Of a stretch of DNA of 13,423 nt, positions 8,352-13,423 are shown in pieces. Origin of the DNA: JAXGTD01 sp040775095 (GTDB lineage: Bacteria > Pseudomonadota > Gammaproteobacteria > Chromatiales > Chromatiaceae); NCBI GenBank assembly GCA_040775095.1, contig JAXGTD010000118.1, positions 1 to 13,423 of the forward strand, written 5' to 3'. Position numbers and translations under genes: made by a program. The number at the start of each line of letters is the position of its first letter. The stretch's first letter is position 1. Below the pieces are notes generated by a model that saw only the letters and a list, made by a program, of their open reading frames with translations, searched no databases and was not told the DNA's origin.

Positions 8352-8579
8352 ATGACCGAGCCAGGCATGCTTCTGATCCCGAGCGAGCTCGCCATCGGCG
8401 AGGTCTACTTTCCGCCGCTGCTCATCGCCGCCATGCTGGGCTTCGTGCTGGCCTCGCTGAGCGCGCGGCTGCTCAACCGCTACCGGCTCTCGCGCTTCTT
8501 CTTCTATCCGCCGCTGGTGCTCCTGGCACTGACCGTGATCTACACCGTGATCCTCGCTACCCTGGCTATCCCCGCATGA
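8352..8579 (+). CDS. DUF1656 / AaeX-like small membrane protein
   Basis: 75 aa. The sequence begins MTEPGMLLIPSELAIGEVYF. It has two predicted membrane helices (about 18-36 and 51-71) separated by the basic RLLNRYRLSRFFFYPP segment, the usual DUF1656 layout. The ATG is 1 nt after the FUSC stop with GAGGAG about 10 nt upstream, and its stop overlaps the HlyD start by ATGA. In Enterobacteria the homologous aaeX lies next to aaeA and aaeB; the role of the small protein is not established, although an accessory role in the pump is assumed from its constant linkage. An upstream in-frame ATG at 8259 lies inside FUSC and is not the start. Confidence 0.9.
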   Translation: MTEPGMLLIPSELAIGEVYFPPLLIAAMLGFVLASLSARLLNRYRLSRFFFYPPLVLLALTVIYTVILATLAIPA

Positions 8580-9712
8580 ACAACCGGCCCGCCCTCATCA
8601 AGTATGCCCTGACCGGCGTCGTCGTCCTGATCGCCGCCCTGGCGGTGCTCTGGAAGTACTCGGCCTATCTCACCAACCCCTGGACGCGCGACGGGCAGGT
8701 GCGTGCCAACGTCATCCAGGTGGCGCCGCGAGTGTCTGGGCCGATCGTGAAACTCCCCATTCGGGATAACCAACTCGTCAAGTCCGGCAGCTTGCTGTTC
8801 GAGATCGATCCGCGTACCTACCGGGCCGCCTCGGACCAGGCCGCCGCCAACCTCGACGAAACACGCGACCGTCTCAATGACCTGGCGGCGCAGGTCAAGG
8901 CCGCGCAGGCCGCCCTCGACCAAGCCGAATCCGGCATCAAGCAAGCGAAGTCAGCCGTGACCAGCGCCGAAGCAACCGTGGTCAAGACCAAGGCCGACTT
9001 CGAGCGCGCGGCCAATCTGATCGAGAAGGGGGATGTTTCCAAGCGTACCTATGACGAGGCCGTGGCCGCCAACGACGTTGCCCAGGCCAACCTGGCCAGT
9101 GCACAGGCTCAACGCACCCAGGCCAACGCGGCGCGCTCGCAGGCGCAAGCGGAGCTGGCGAAAGCCAAGGCAGCCCTCGGCGCCCCGGGCGAGGAGAACG
9201 CCCAGCTGCGCGCGGCCAAGGCCGCGCTGGAGACTGCCAAGCTCAACCTGGAGTTCACCCGGGTGCGCGCCTCGGTGGACGGCTATGTCACCAACCTGAA
9301 TCTGCGCCTCGGCAGCCAGGCGGTCGCCAACCAGCCCGCGCTCGCCCTGGTGGACGTGTCGAGCTTCTGGGTGCACGGCTATTTCCGCGAGAACCTGATC
9401 GCCGCGGTGAGCCCCGGCGACCGCGCCATCGTGACCCTGATGAGCTATCCGGACAAGCCCCTGGCGGGTCGCGTGGACAGCATCGGCTGGGGCATCTCCC
9501 AGAGCGACGGCAGCACCGGCTACGATTTGCTGCCCAACGTGAGCCCGACCTTCCAGTGGATCCGCCTTGCCCAGCGCATTCCGGTGCGAGTGCACCTCGG
9601 CGAGGTCCCGGATGCTGTCGAGTTACGCGTAGGCACCACGGCCTCGGTGATGGTGATGACGGGGTCCGGCGATCCAGAGACCGCTCCGCCTGTTCCCGCG
9701 CCGTTGCAGTGA
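8576..9712 (+). CDS. HlyD/AaeA-type periplasmic membrane fusion protein
   Basis: 378 aa. The order is: N-terminal membrane anchor (about residues 8-26), first beta-barrel/lipoyl half-motif (VIQVAPRVSGPIVKLPIRDN then VKSGSLLFEIDP), a long Ala/Gln/Lys-rich coiled-coil hairpin (about 85-210), the second lipoyl half (LEFTRVRASVDGYVTNLNLR) and the barrel region (VSSFWVHGYFRENLIAAVSPGD). The protein should link the FUSC inner-membrane protein to an outer-membrane channel. No TolC-type gene is present in this window, so the outer-membrane partner must be encoded elsewhere. Translation is probably coupled to DUF1656 through the 4-nt overlap, since no strong ribosome-binding site is seen. The gene order FUSC-DUF1656-HlyD differs from aaeX-aaeA-aaeB of Escherichia coli, and no adjacent LysR regulator is found. 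The short Pro-rich tail (PETAPPVPAPLQ) looks disordered. Confidence 0.92.
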   Translation: MNNRPALIKYALTGVVVLIAALAVLWKYSAYLTNPWTRDGQVRANVIQVAPRVSGPIVKLPIRDNQLVKSGSLLFEIDPRTYRAASDQAAANLDETRDRLNDLAAQVKAAQAALDQAESGIKQAKSAVTSAEATVVKTKADFERAANLIEKGDVSKRTYDEAVAANDVAQANLASAQAQRTQANAARSQAQAELAKAKAALGAPGEENAQLRAAKAALETAKLNLEFTRVRASVDGYVTNLNLRLGSQAVANQPALALVDVSSFWVHGYFRENLIAAVSPGDRAIVTLMSYPDKPLAGRVDSIGWGISQSDGSTGYDLLPNVSPTFQWIRLAQRIPVRVHLGEVPDAVELRVGTTASVMVMTGSGDPETAPPVPAPLQ

Positions 9713-9805
9713 CGTATGTTCGGCAGCGTCATCCAGCAGCCACAGGAAAGCGCGCAACGGACCGAGGAATCTTCTAGGGAAACACTGATTTATTGTGCTT
9801 CCCGT

Positions 9806-9825
9806 CCGGGCCAGGGAAGGCCCGG
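9806..9825 (+). terminator. Hairpin 1: perfect GC stem followed by a T run, possible terminator of the efflux cluster
   Basis: CCGGGCC (9806-9812) and GGCCCGG (9819-9825) form a perfect 7-bp stem with the loop AGGGAA. CATTTTC follows directly, so on the plus strand this resembles a short rho-independent terminator about 95 nt after the HlyD stop. The T run is brief, and those T residues also belong to hairpin 2. Confidence 0.45.
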
Positions 9826-9826
9826 C

Positions 9827-9855
9827 ATTTTCGACGGCTGTAAGCCGTTGAAAAT
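9827..9855. repeat. Hairpin 2: 13-bp stem with 3-nt loop
   Basis: The arms ATTTTCGACGGCT (9827-9839) and AGCCGTTGAAAAT (9843-9855) pair over 13 positions with one G-T pair and the loop GTA. The A/T-rich outer end gives an A run before and a T run after the stem on either strand, so it could also help to end transcription in both directions. Confidence 0.85.
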
Positions 9856-9858
9856 GGA

Positions 9859-9888
9859 GCGCTGTGAGACGCGCGCGTCTCGCAGCGC
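9859..9888. repeat. Hairpin 3: very GC-rich 13-14-bp stem
   Basis: GCGCTGTGAGACGC pairs with GCGTCTCGCAGCGC around the centre at 9873-9874. All positions match apart from one T-G pair. The innermost pairs probably open to form a small loop. The stem begins only 3 nt after hairpin 2. Confidence 0.85.
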
Positions 9889-9890
9889 GA

Positions 9891-9922
9891 GCTGATTAGA
9901 TCCATGGATGGATTTAATCAGC
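9891..9922. repeat. Hairpin 4: 14-bp stem containing the right terminal repeat
   Basis: GCTGATTAGATCCA (9891-9904) pairs with TGGATTTAATCAGC (9909-9922) with one G-T pair and the loop TGGA. The right arm is the inner part of the right terminal repeat of the element and also holds the stop codon (TTA at 9914-9916, read as TAA) of the minus-strand channel gene. Confidence 0.85.
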
Positions 9923-10402
9923 ATCTCCTAAGTGCCCCGCCTCATCCCGTTCGACACTCCTCCAGCTACGCTGAACGACGACGAACAACAACGCCGTCGA
10001 CCAACCGGCGAGCAGGATCCCGTTCATGGCCTCGACGCCACTGAGGACACGCCAATCCTGCGTGGAGAGGGTGACATCCCCATAGCCCAGCGTCGTAAAG
10101 GTGGCGAACGAGAAGTAGACCGCCTTCTCATAGGTGTCGAGGGTGTCTCCCGGCAGGACGAGCATGTAGGTCAAGGCCCATAGGTGGATCTCGATCACAT
10201 GCAGCGCCATCAGGACGATGGCCGTCCAGATCACCGCCCGCAGCGAATTGCGCGCCTTGATCAGCCCATCGGAATCCGAATGTCGCCGGACAAGAAATCG
10301 GATGAAGGCGTGGGTCCCCACCCCATGCACCAAGACAGTGGCGATGACCAGTGCAATACCGGTGATGACGATTCCTGGGTGCAGGACGGTCGCTTCGTGC
10401 AT
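9914..10402 (-). CDS. Small potassium-channel-like (ion channel family) membrane protein
   Basis: 162 aa. It has a first membrane helix (about residues 9-28, IVITGIALVIATVLVHGVGT), a basic cytoplasmic segment (RFLVRRHSDSDGLIKARNS), a helix at about 53-72 (AVIWTAIVLMALHVIEIHLW), the pore loop with selectivity filter FATFTTLGYGDVT and a final helix (GILLAGWSTALLFVVVQRSW). The TTLGYGD filter and the flanking helices are those of ion-transport-2 type potassium channels, so K+ conductance is expected but unproven. The start at 10402 is chosen because GGAG lies 6 nt upstream; a longer frame from 10489 begins in unrelated-looking sequence. No ligand-binding or RCK domain is encoded. The last residues and stop (LGDAD) are supplied by the repeat element at 9777-9928, which probably replaced the original C-terminus. 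A decayed paralogue lies head to head at 10498-10736. Confidence 0.85.
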   Translation of the reverse strand: MHEATVLHPGIVITGIALVIATVLVHGVGTHAFIRFLVRRHSDSDGLIKARNSLRAVIWTAIVLMALHVIEIHLWALTYMLVLPGDTLDTYEKAVYFSFATFTTLGYGDVTLSTQDWRVLSGVEAMNGILLAGWSTALLFVVVQRSWRSVERDEAGHLGDAD

Positions 10403-10443
10403 TCTTTGCTCCGTGTCGCCCGCTTGGCCGTTTCGGAGGATGC

Positions 10444-10463
10444 CCCCTGGATGCCCCTGGATG
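10444..10463. repeat. Two perfect tandem 10-nt repeats
   Basis: CCCCTGGATG occurs twice without spacer, about 42 nt upstream of the channel start and between the channel and its divergent fragment. It could be a regulator site or chance duplication; nothing else supports either reading. Confidence 0.6.
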
Positions 10464-10497
10464 AGCCCGATCGGACTGCCCGGTGGCACTGTGTTCA

Positions 10498-10736
10498 GGG
10501 AGACGGCGATTCATCGACGTTACCCGCGCGGGGCGCAAGGTGCTGCCGGCGATCTTCTCGACCGCCACGGGGTCATGATTCTACATGTGCTGGAGATCCT
10601 CCTCTGGGCGATCGCCTATTTCTGGCTGGTGCCCTCGCCCCGGCTGGGGACTGTCGAGGAGGCGAACTGTTTCTCGTTCGCCACCTTCACGACCCTGGGC
10701 TTGTGTAACGTCACTCCCGCCCGCCACCGTCGTTAG
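10498..10736 (+). pseudogene. Decayed second ion-channel gene (frameshifted fragment)
   Basis: From 10498 one frame reads RRRFIDVTRAGRKVLPAIF then STATG and stops at TGA 10576-10578. The neighbouring frame continues from 10572 with VMILHVLEILLWAIAYFWLV and FSFATFTTLGLCNVT, ending at TAG 10734-10736. Joined by restoring one base near the GGGG at 10569-10572, this matches helix two and the pore loop of the intact channel on the other strand (ALHVIEIHLWALTYMLVLP and VYFSFATFTTLGYGDVT). The selectivity filter is destroyed (GYGD has become GLCN), the first helix is missing and the last helix is absent. The 3' end overlaps the last codons of the hydrolase gene on the opposite strand. Confidence 0.75.
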
Positions 10737-12048
10737 GCGAAAACATCCACGTGATGCGACCCTGCCGCAGCAGTGCCCGACGCGGATCGTCGGGCGGCGT
10801 CCCGTTGCGCACCACCTCGATGAGGTCGGCACTCACCTCCGGGTTGGTCAGAGTGTACGCGTGACCGAAGAAGTCTGTCCGCTTGCCCTCGTACACGACG
10901 ATATCGATGTTGCCCCACTTGGCAATGCTGTCCTCCACGGCCGGCGAAATCCTATCGTGCGTTACCTGACCGAGCCGCGCCTTGCTGCGGAACAGCATCT
11001 GCGAAAGGCGCAGCGCCCGGTCACTGGGCGAGGCGTAGATGGTGAGTCGGCCGCGGAGGAAACGCGGCAGCTCCGGTTCCGTCCAGCGTGTCGTGATGCC
11101 CGGATCCGAAGCGAAGATCTCCACCTGCTGGCCCGCCACGCCGATGTCGATATCCGGAGACATCAGCACGAGGTTCTCGATCTTGAATGCCTCTGCCGGC
11201 GCCTCGCCGGCCACTACCGCCTCGATGGACAGCTCCCGCACGGCGTTCAGCAGCATCGCGGCGCCGCGGCTATGGGCGAGGAGTTGGACCCCTTCGACCC
11301 CCGGCGTGCCTGCCAGTGTACGAATCAACTTCTTCAGGTGGCCGACGGAGTACAGGGCCGATTCCGTGGTGGCGGTGTAGGAGATGAGCGGATTGCCGTG
11401 CGCCGACGCCGGCCAGGTGAAGAAGGCGCAGACGTCCTGCCGTCCGAGGAAATGGCAGAGCTCGGCGGCGGTGTAGGCGGCGCTGGCGAAGGTCTCGTTG
11501 AAGCCGTGAACATACAGCAGCACCTGCCGCGACGGCGCCGCCGCCAGGTGCCGCTGCACTTCGGCCTGTAGCGCCGCCTCGGCGCGCTCATGTCGATCCA
11601 GCACGATCGGATCGCGTTGCACGCTACCGGCGGCGGTGCGCACCAGCGGATAGGGCTCGAAGGGATAGCGGCCCAGTTCGCGCACGACATCGAGCTCCAT
11701 TCCGAGCTTCACATCGCGTGGATGCATCAGGCTATGCTGATGAAAGTCCTGCCAGCCCATCTGCGGCCGAAAGCTCACCACCGCGGAGCCGAACGCCACC
11801 CGGCGGGCGCGGGTCTTGCCGTAGGGCGCAGCTTCTGAGGCATCCTCCGCCGGCGCGCGGTCGGTGATGTATAGCAGGTCGATGCTGGTATCCCGGCGCG
11901 TCACGGGGACTTGCTCGTAAAAGGAGGCGGCGCTGGAACCGACCAGCGATGCCGGTGCCGGCATCAACTCACGCAAACCGCTCGCACAGCCGCCCAGCAT
12001 CAAGGCGGCGGCGAGCGCCAGGGACAAGTTGAAGGCTCGGATGCGCAT
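10711..12048 (-). CDS. Alpha/beta-hydrolase lipoprotein (DUF900 type)
   Basis: 445 aa. The N-terminus is a lipoprotein signal (FNLSLALAAALMLGGCASG), with the lipidated Cys at about residue 20, so the protein should be membrane-tethered on the outer side of the cytoplasmic membrane. In the middle, VLLYVHGFNETFASAAYTAA holds the oxyanion-side HGFN of DUF900-type alpha/beta hydrolases. LLAHSRGAAMLLNAV carries the nucleophile serine (AHSRG, a G-x-S-x-G variant whose first glycine is Ala). LVLMSPDIDIGVAGQQ and a later His in THDRIS or FFGHAYTL could give the acid and base, although the catalytic His is not certain. The start at 12048 is chosen for the signal sequence; the frame extends upstream to 12177 but without export signal. 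The substrate is unknown (ester or lipid hydrolase expected). Confidence 0.87.
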   Translation of the reverse strand: MRIRAFNLSLALAAALMLGGCASGLRELMPAPASLVGSSAASFYEQVPVTRRDTSIDLLYITDRAPAEDASEAAPYGKTRARRVAFGSAVVSFRPQMGWQDFHQHSLMHPRDVKLGMELDVVRELGRYPFEPYPLVRTAAGSVQRDPIVLDRHERAEAALQAEVQRHLAAAPSRQVLLYVHGFNETFASAAYTAAELCHFLGRQDVCAFFTWPASAHGNPLISYTATTESALYSVGHLKKLIRTLAGTPGVEGVQLLAHSRGAAMLLNAVRELSIEAVVAGEAPAEAFKIENLVLMSPDIDIGVAGQQVEIFASDPGITTRWTEPELPRFLRGRLTIYASPSDRALRLSQMLFRSKARLGQVTHDRISPAVEDSIAKWGNIDIVVYEGKRTDFFGHAYTLTNPEVSADLIEVVRNGTPPDDPRRALLRQGRITWMFSPNDGGGRE

Positions 12049-12128
12049 CGCCGCAGGATTATGCCCTTCGCCGATGCGAAGCGCGAGGCGCCAGGTCGTG
12101 TTCCGCTTAAGCCGGCCCAGATTCTCGG

Positions 12129-12157
12129 AGGCTCCAAAGTTTGAGAAGATGGAGCCT
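12129..12157. repeat. 8-bp inverted repeat at the right rearrangement junction
   Basis: AGGCTCCA (12129-12136) and TGGAGCCT (12150-12157) are perfect inverted repeats 13 nt apart, ending 5 nt before the second kinase remnant opens. Minus-strand transcription of the hydrolase may start downstream of it. It could be a weak terminator, an operator or a leftover element end; there is no T run. Confidence 0.5.
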
Positions 12158-12161
12158 ATGA

Positions 12162-12275
12162 ACGACTTGCCGGACAAGCGTCGAGGCCCATGGCGGGCAC
12201 ATCCGGTGCACCCCGAATCCGGCAGGGGGTGCGGTCTTCCACTTCACCATCCGCGCCGCAGAGGCAGAGGACTGA
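12162..12275 (+). pseudogene. C-terminal remnant of a second histidine kinase
   Basis: After an in-frame TGA at 12159-12161 the frame is open for 37 codons and reads TCRTSVEAHGGHIRCTPNPA, then GGAVFHFTIRAAEAED and stop. This is the end of a HATPase domain, after the G2 box. It aligns with the end of the intact kinase at 1475 (SIIDAHGGRLWYEPNPAGGAIFRFTLRAAGS). The H-box, N-box and G boxes are gone, so no kinase function remains. The stop lies 3 nt before the response regulator start, the usual spacing for a kinase-regulator pair, so the remnant is the tail of that regulator's former partner. Confidence 0.8.
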
Positions 12276-12278
12276 GGC

Positions 12279-12884
12279 ATGGTCGAGCCCACCGTATTCA
12301 TCGTCGATGACGACAGTGGCGTGCGCAAGTCGATCCGCGAGCTGCTGACCTCGGTAGGGCTCGCAGTCGAGACCTTCGAGTCGGCGCAGTCGTTCTTGGA
12401 TGCCTTCGACAATGCGCGGCCGGGCTGCCTCGTGCTCGATGTCCGGATGGCACATATGAGCGGGCTCGCGCTGGAGGAGAAGCTTGCCGACATCAGCGCC
12501 AACATTCCCATTGTGTTCATCAGCGGCCACGGCGATATTTCCATGGCCGTCAATGCGATCAAGAGAGGCGCGGTCGACTTCGTGCCGAAGCCATATAAGG
12601 CACAGCACTTGCTCGACGCGGTCAACGAAGCGCTACAACGGGACGCCCGGAGACATGAGTCGGCGCTGGACGCCGACGGATTTGCCGAGCGCTTGCAGAC
12701 GCTCACCACCCGCGAGCGCGAGGTGCTCGATCTCGCCGAGAAGGGACATTCGAGTAAGGTGATCGCGGGTGAGCTGGGCATCAGCCACCGGACCGTCGAG
12801 CTACATCGAAGCCACCTGCTCGAAAAGCTCGGCGTCACGTCCGTCTCCGAGCACTTGCGATTGAAGCTCGGCAGCGGCACCTAG
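12279..12884 (+). CDS. FixJ-type response regulator with LuxR/NarL DNA-binding domain
   Basis: 201 aa. The receiver domain (about 4-120) has the acidic pocket D10-D11-D12, phospho-accepting Asp54 (CLVLDVRM), Ser82 at the switch position (FISGHGD) and Lys104 (FVPKPY). The C-terminal GerE/LuxR-type helix-turn-helix (about 138-195) reads LTTREREVLDLAEKGHSSKVIAGELGIS and then HRTVELHRSHLLEKL, with the recognition helix near HRTVELHRSHL. It should bind DNA as a dimer when phosphorylated. AGAGG lies about 8 nt upstream of the ATG. Its adjacent kinase is reduced to a tail, so phosphate must come from another kinase; the intact FixL/DctB-like kinase at 1475-3460 is the nearest candidate. No target site could be assigned. 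Confidence 0.93.
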   Translation: MVEPTVFIVDDDSGVRKSIRELLTSVGLAVETFESAQSFLDAFDNARPGCLVLDVRMAHMSGLALEEKLADISANIPIVFISGHGDISMAVNAIKRGAVDFVPKPYKAQHLLDAVNEALQRDARRHESALDADGFAERLQTLTTREREVLDLAEKGHSSKVIAGELGISHRTVELHRSHLLEKLGVTSVSEHLRLKLGSGT

Positions 12885-12899
12885 CGTCGTCTATCGACG
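12885..12899 (+). terminator. Short weak hairpin after the response regulator
   Basis: CGTCG and CGACG pair around the loop TCTAT directly after the stop codon. The stem is only 5 bp and no T run follows, so a terminator function is doubtful. Confidence 0.2.
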
Positions 12900-13047
12900 A
12901 GGCCCACGTACGGGCAGTATGTGGACGCACTTATTGGATTTCGGCGCCGCTTTCGCCAAGCTCATCCCGGCGCCGCGCATCCCGCATCGCTCGGCATCTC
13001 GACGTCAGGTATCTGCATCCGCCATGTTCTCCTGATTTTGGCGCTCC

Positions 13048-13423
13048 ATGAAAACAACGGCTTACGTCATCGACCCCGATCCGGACGAGCGCGAATGGAT
13101 CGAAGCCTTCCTGTCGCCAGACGTCGAGGTGGTCTGTGGTCTCGACAGCGCCGAGGCGTTGCTTGCCGCGTTGGGGGTCCGAGACGGGGTGTGTCTCATC
13201 GTCTCACTGGATCCGGATGAGGCGGTGGCACTCGAGCTCGTTGCCGAGCTGAGGCTTTCAGGGAGCGAGATCCCGGTGATCGTGATCGGGTCCGGAACAG
13301 CCTTCCGGGCGGCCACTGAGATCGCGCGCCTCGAATTCACCGACTTCCTTCCACGCCCCCTGACCGCCCACAAGCTGTGTGCCGCTGTCGAACGGCTGTG
13401 CGGCGCCAGGAGACAACACGGCC
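13048..13423 (+). CDS. Receiver-like protein lacking the phospho-acceptor Asp (partial, runs off right edge)
   Basis: 125 codons are visible. The segment TTAYVIDPDPDEREWIEAF matches the start of a receiver domain (acidic D9 and D11), and IPVIVIGSG followed by FTDFLPRPLTAHKL matches the fourth and fifth strands. The position of the phospho-accepting Asp is Ser53 (CLIVSLDPDE), the switch Ser/Thr is Gly (VIVIGSG) and the conserved Lys is Arg (LPRPL). The domain is therefore predicted not to be phosphorylated in the usual way. The frame is open to the edge, so the output domain, if any, is not visible. No clear ribosome-binding site precedes the ATG at 13048. It follows the FixJ-type regulator by 163 nt and may belong to the same signalling group. 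Whether this is a working pseudo-receiver or a decaying gene is not settled. Confidence 0.7.
   Translation, partial: MKTTAYVIDPDPDEREWIEAFLSPDVEVVCGLDSAEALLAALGVRDGVCLIVSLDPDEAVALELVAELRLSGSEIPVIVIGSGTAFRAATEIARLEFTDFLPRPLTAHKLCAAVERLCGARRQHG

Larger units (their letters stand above)
9777..9928. mobile_element. MITE-like element with four consecutive hairpins
   Basis: About 152 nt lie between convergent genes. The left end is GGGAAACACTGATT (9777-9790). The right end, read inward on the minus strand, is GGAGATGCTGATT (9928-9916). These are imperfect terminal inverted repeats, both ending in CTGATT. Both are flanked by CTA (9774-9776 and 9928-9930) or TA, a plausible target duplication of the kind made by some IS5-family elements. 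No open frame inside resembles a transposase, so any movement would need a transposase supplied in trans. The interior is nearly filled by four hairpins (separate entries). It could equally be a structured RNA gene or a REP-like cluster. Confidence 0.6.

Noticed and set aside
7478..8395. 305-codon minus-strand frame inside FUSC
   Set aside because: Antisense shadow; the plus-strand membrane protein is unambiguous.
10403..10489. N-terminal extension of the channel gene to 10489
   Set aside because: The extra 29 residues are Gly/Pro-rich without a membrane segment, and the ATG at 10402 has a good ribosome-binding site.
10585..11571. 328-codon plus-strand frame opposite the hydrolase
   Set aside because: Antisense shadow of the lipoprotein hydrolase, which has a signal, lipobox and active-site motifs in its own frame.
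12049..12177. N-terminal extension of the hydrolase gene to 12177
   Set aside because: It would place 43 unrelated residues before a clear lipoprotein signal peptide and run across the kinase remnant.
12921..13220. Plus-strand frame between and across the regulator and the receiver-like gene
   Set aside because: No family resemblance; it overlaps the receiver-like gene in another frame and changes to Arg-rich shadow sequence.

Overview
The window is GC-rich bacterial chromosome with proteobacterial gene content: an exported multihaem cytochrome c, FixL/FixJ-type two-component genes, an AsmA-like protein and an AaeB/AaeX/AaeA-like efflux cluster. A gammaproteobacterium, perhaps a purple sulfur bacterium of the Chromatiaceae, is my best guess. 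It rests on gene content alone and is weak. I see no tRNA, rRNA, CRISPR array, phage module or intact insertion sequence.

Layout. (1) At 1-797, minus strand, is the N-terminal part of an exported multihaem cytochrome that runs off the left edge. (2) At 798-1474 there is no intact gene. This stretch is a small scrap-yard: the 3' end of an IS30-family transposase with a premature stop, fused in frame to a piece of an arylsulfatase C-terminus. (3) At 1475-3460 is a membrane sensor histidine kinase with an ABC-type substrate-binding sensor region. It overlaps by ATGA a 25-codon stub that looks like the first residues of a response regulator, and the stub in turn overlaps by ATGA an 871-aa AsmA-like protein (3531-6146). 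(4) At 6164-9712 is a tight three-gene efflux cluster: FUSC inner-membrane protein, DUF1656 small membrane protein and HlyD/AaeA-type membrane fusion protein. (5) At 9775-9930, between convergent genes, is a compact mobile-element-like sequence with four consecutive hairpins and imperfect terminal inverted repeats. It supplies the stop codon of the next gene. (6) At 9914-10402, minus strand, is a small two-pore-helix potassium-channel-like protein. Facing away from it on the plus strand is a decayed, frameshifted paralogue (about 10498-10736). (7) At 10711-12048, minus strand, is an alpha/beta-hydrolase lipoprotein of the DUF900 type. (8) At 12162-12275 is the last 37 codons of a second histidine kinase, followed 3 nt later by an intact FixJ/NarL-type response regulator (12279-12884). 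At 13048, running off the right edge, is a receiver-like protein lacking the phospho-acceptor aspartate.

How it fits together. The two ends of the 3.5-12.2 kb block carry complementary two-component remnants. On the left a kinase is intact and its regulator is cut to a stub; on the right a kinase is cut to its last residues and its regulator is intact. This suggests that the AsmA/efflux/channel/lipoprotein block was inserted into, or brought together by rearrangement of, related kinase-regulator pairs, and that the surviving kinase and regulator may now work with each other. The efflux cluster and AsmA-like protein both concern the cell envelope, as do the lipoprotein and channel. No single pathway can be assigned. 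The best candidates for something undescribed are the four-hairpin element, the complementary two-component truncations with the retained coupling mini-ORF, and the non-phosphorylatable receiver protein.
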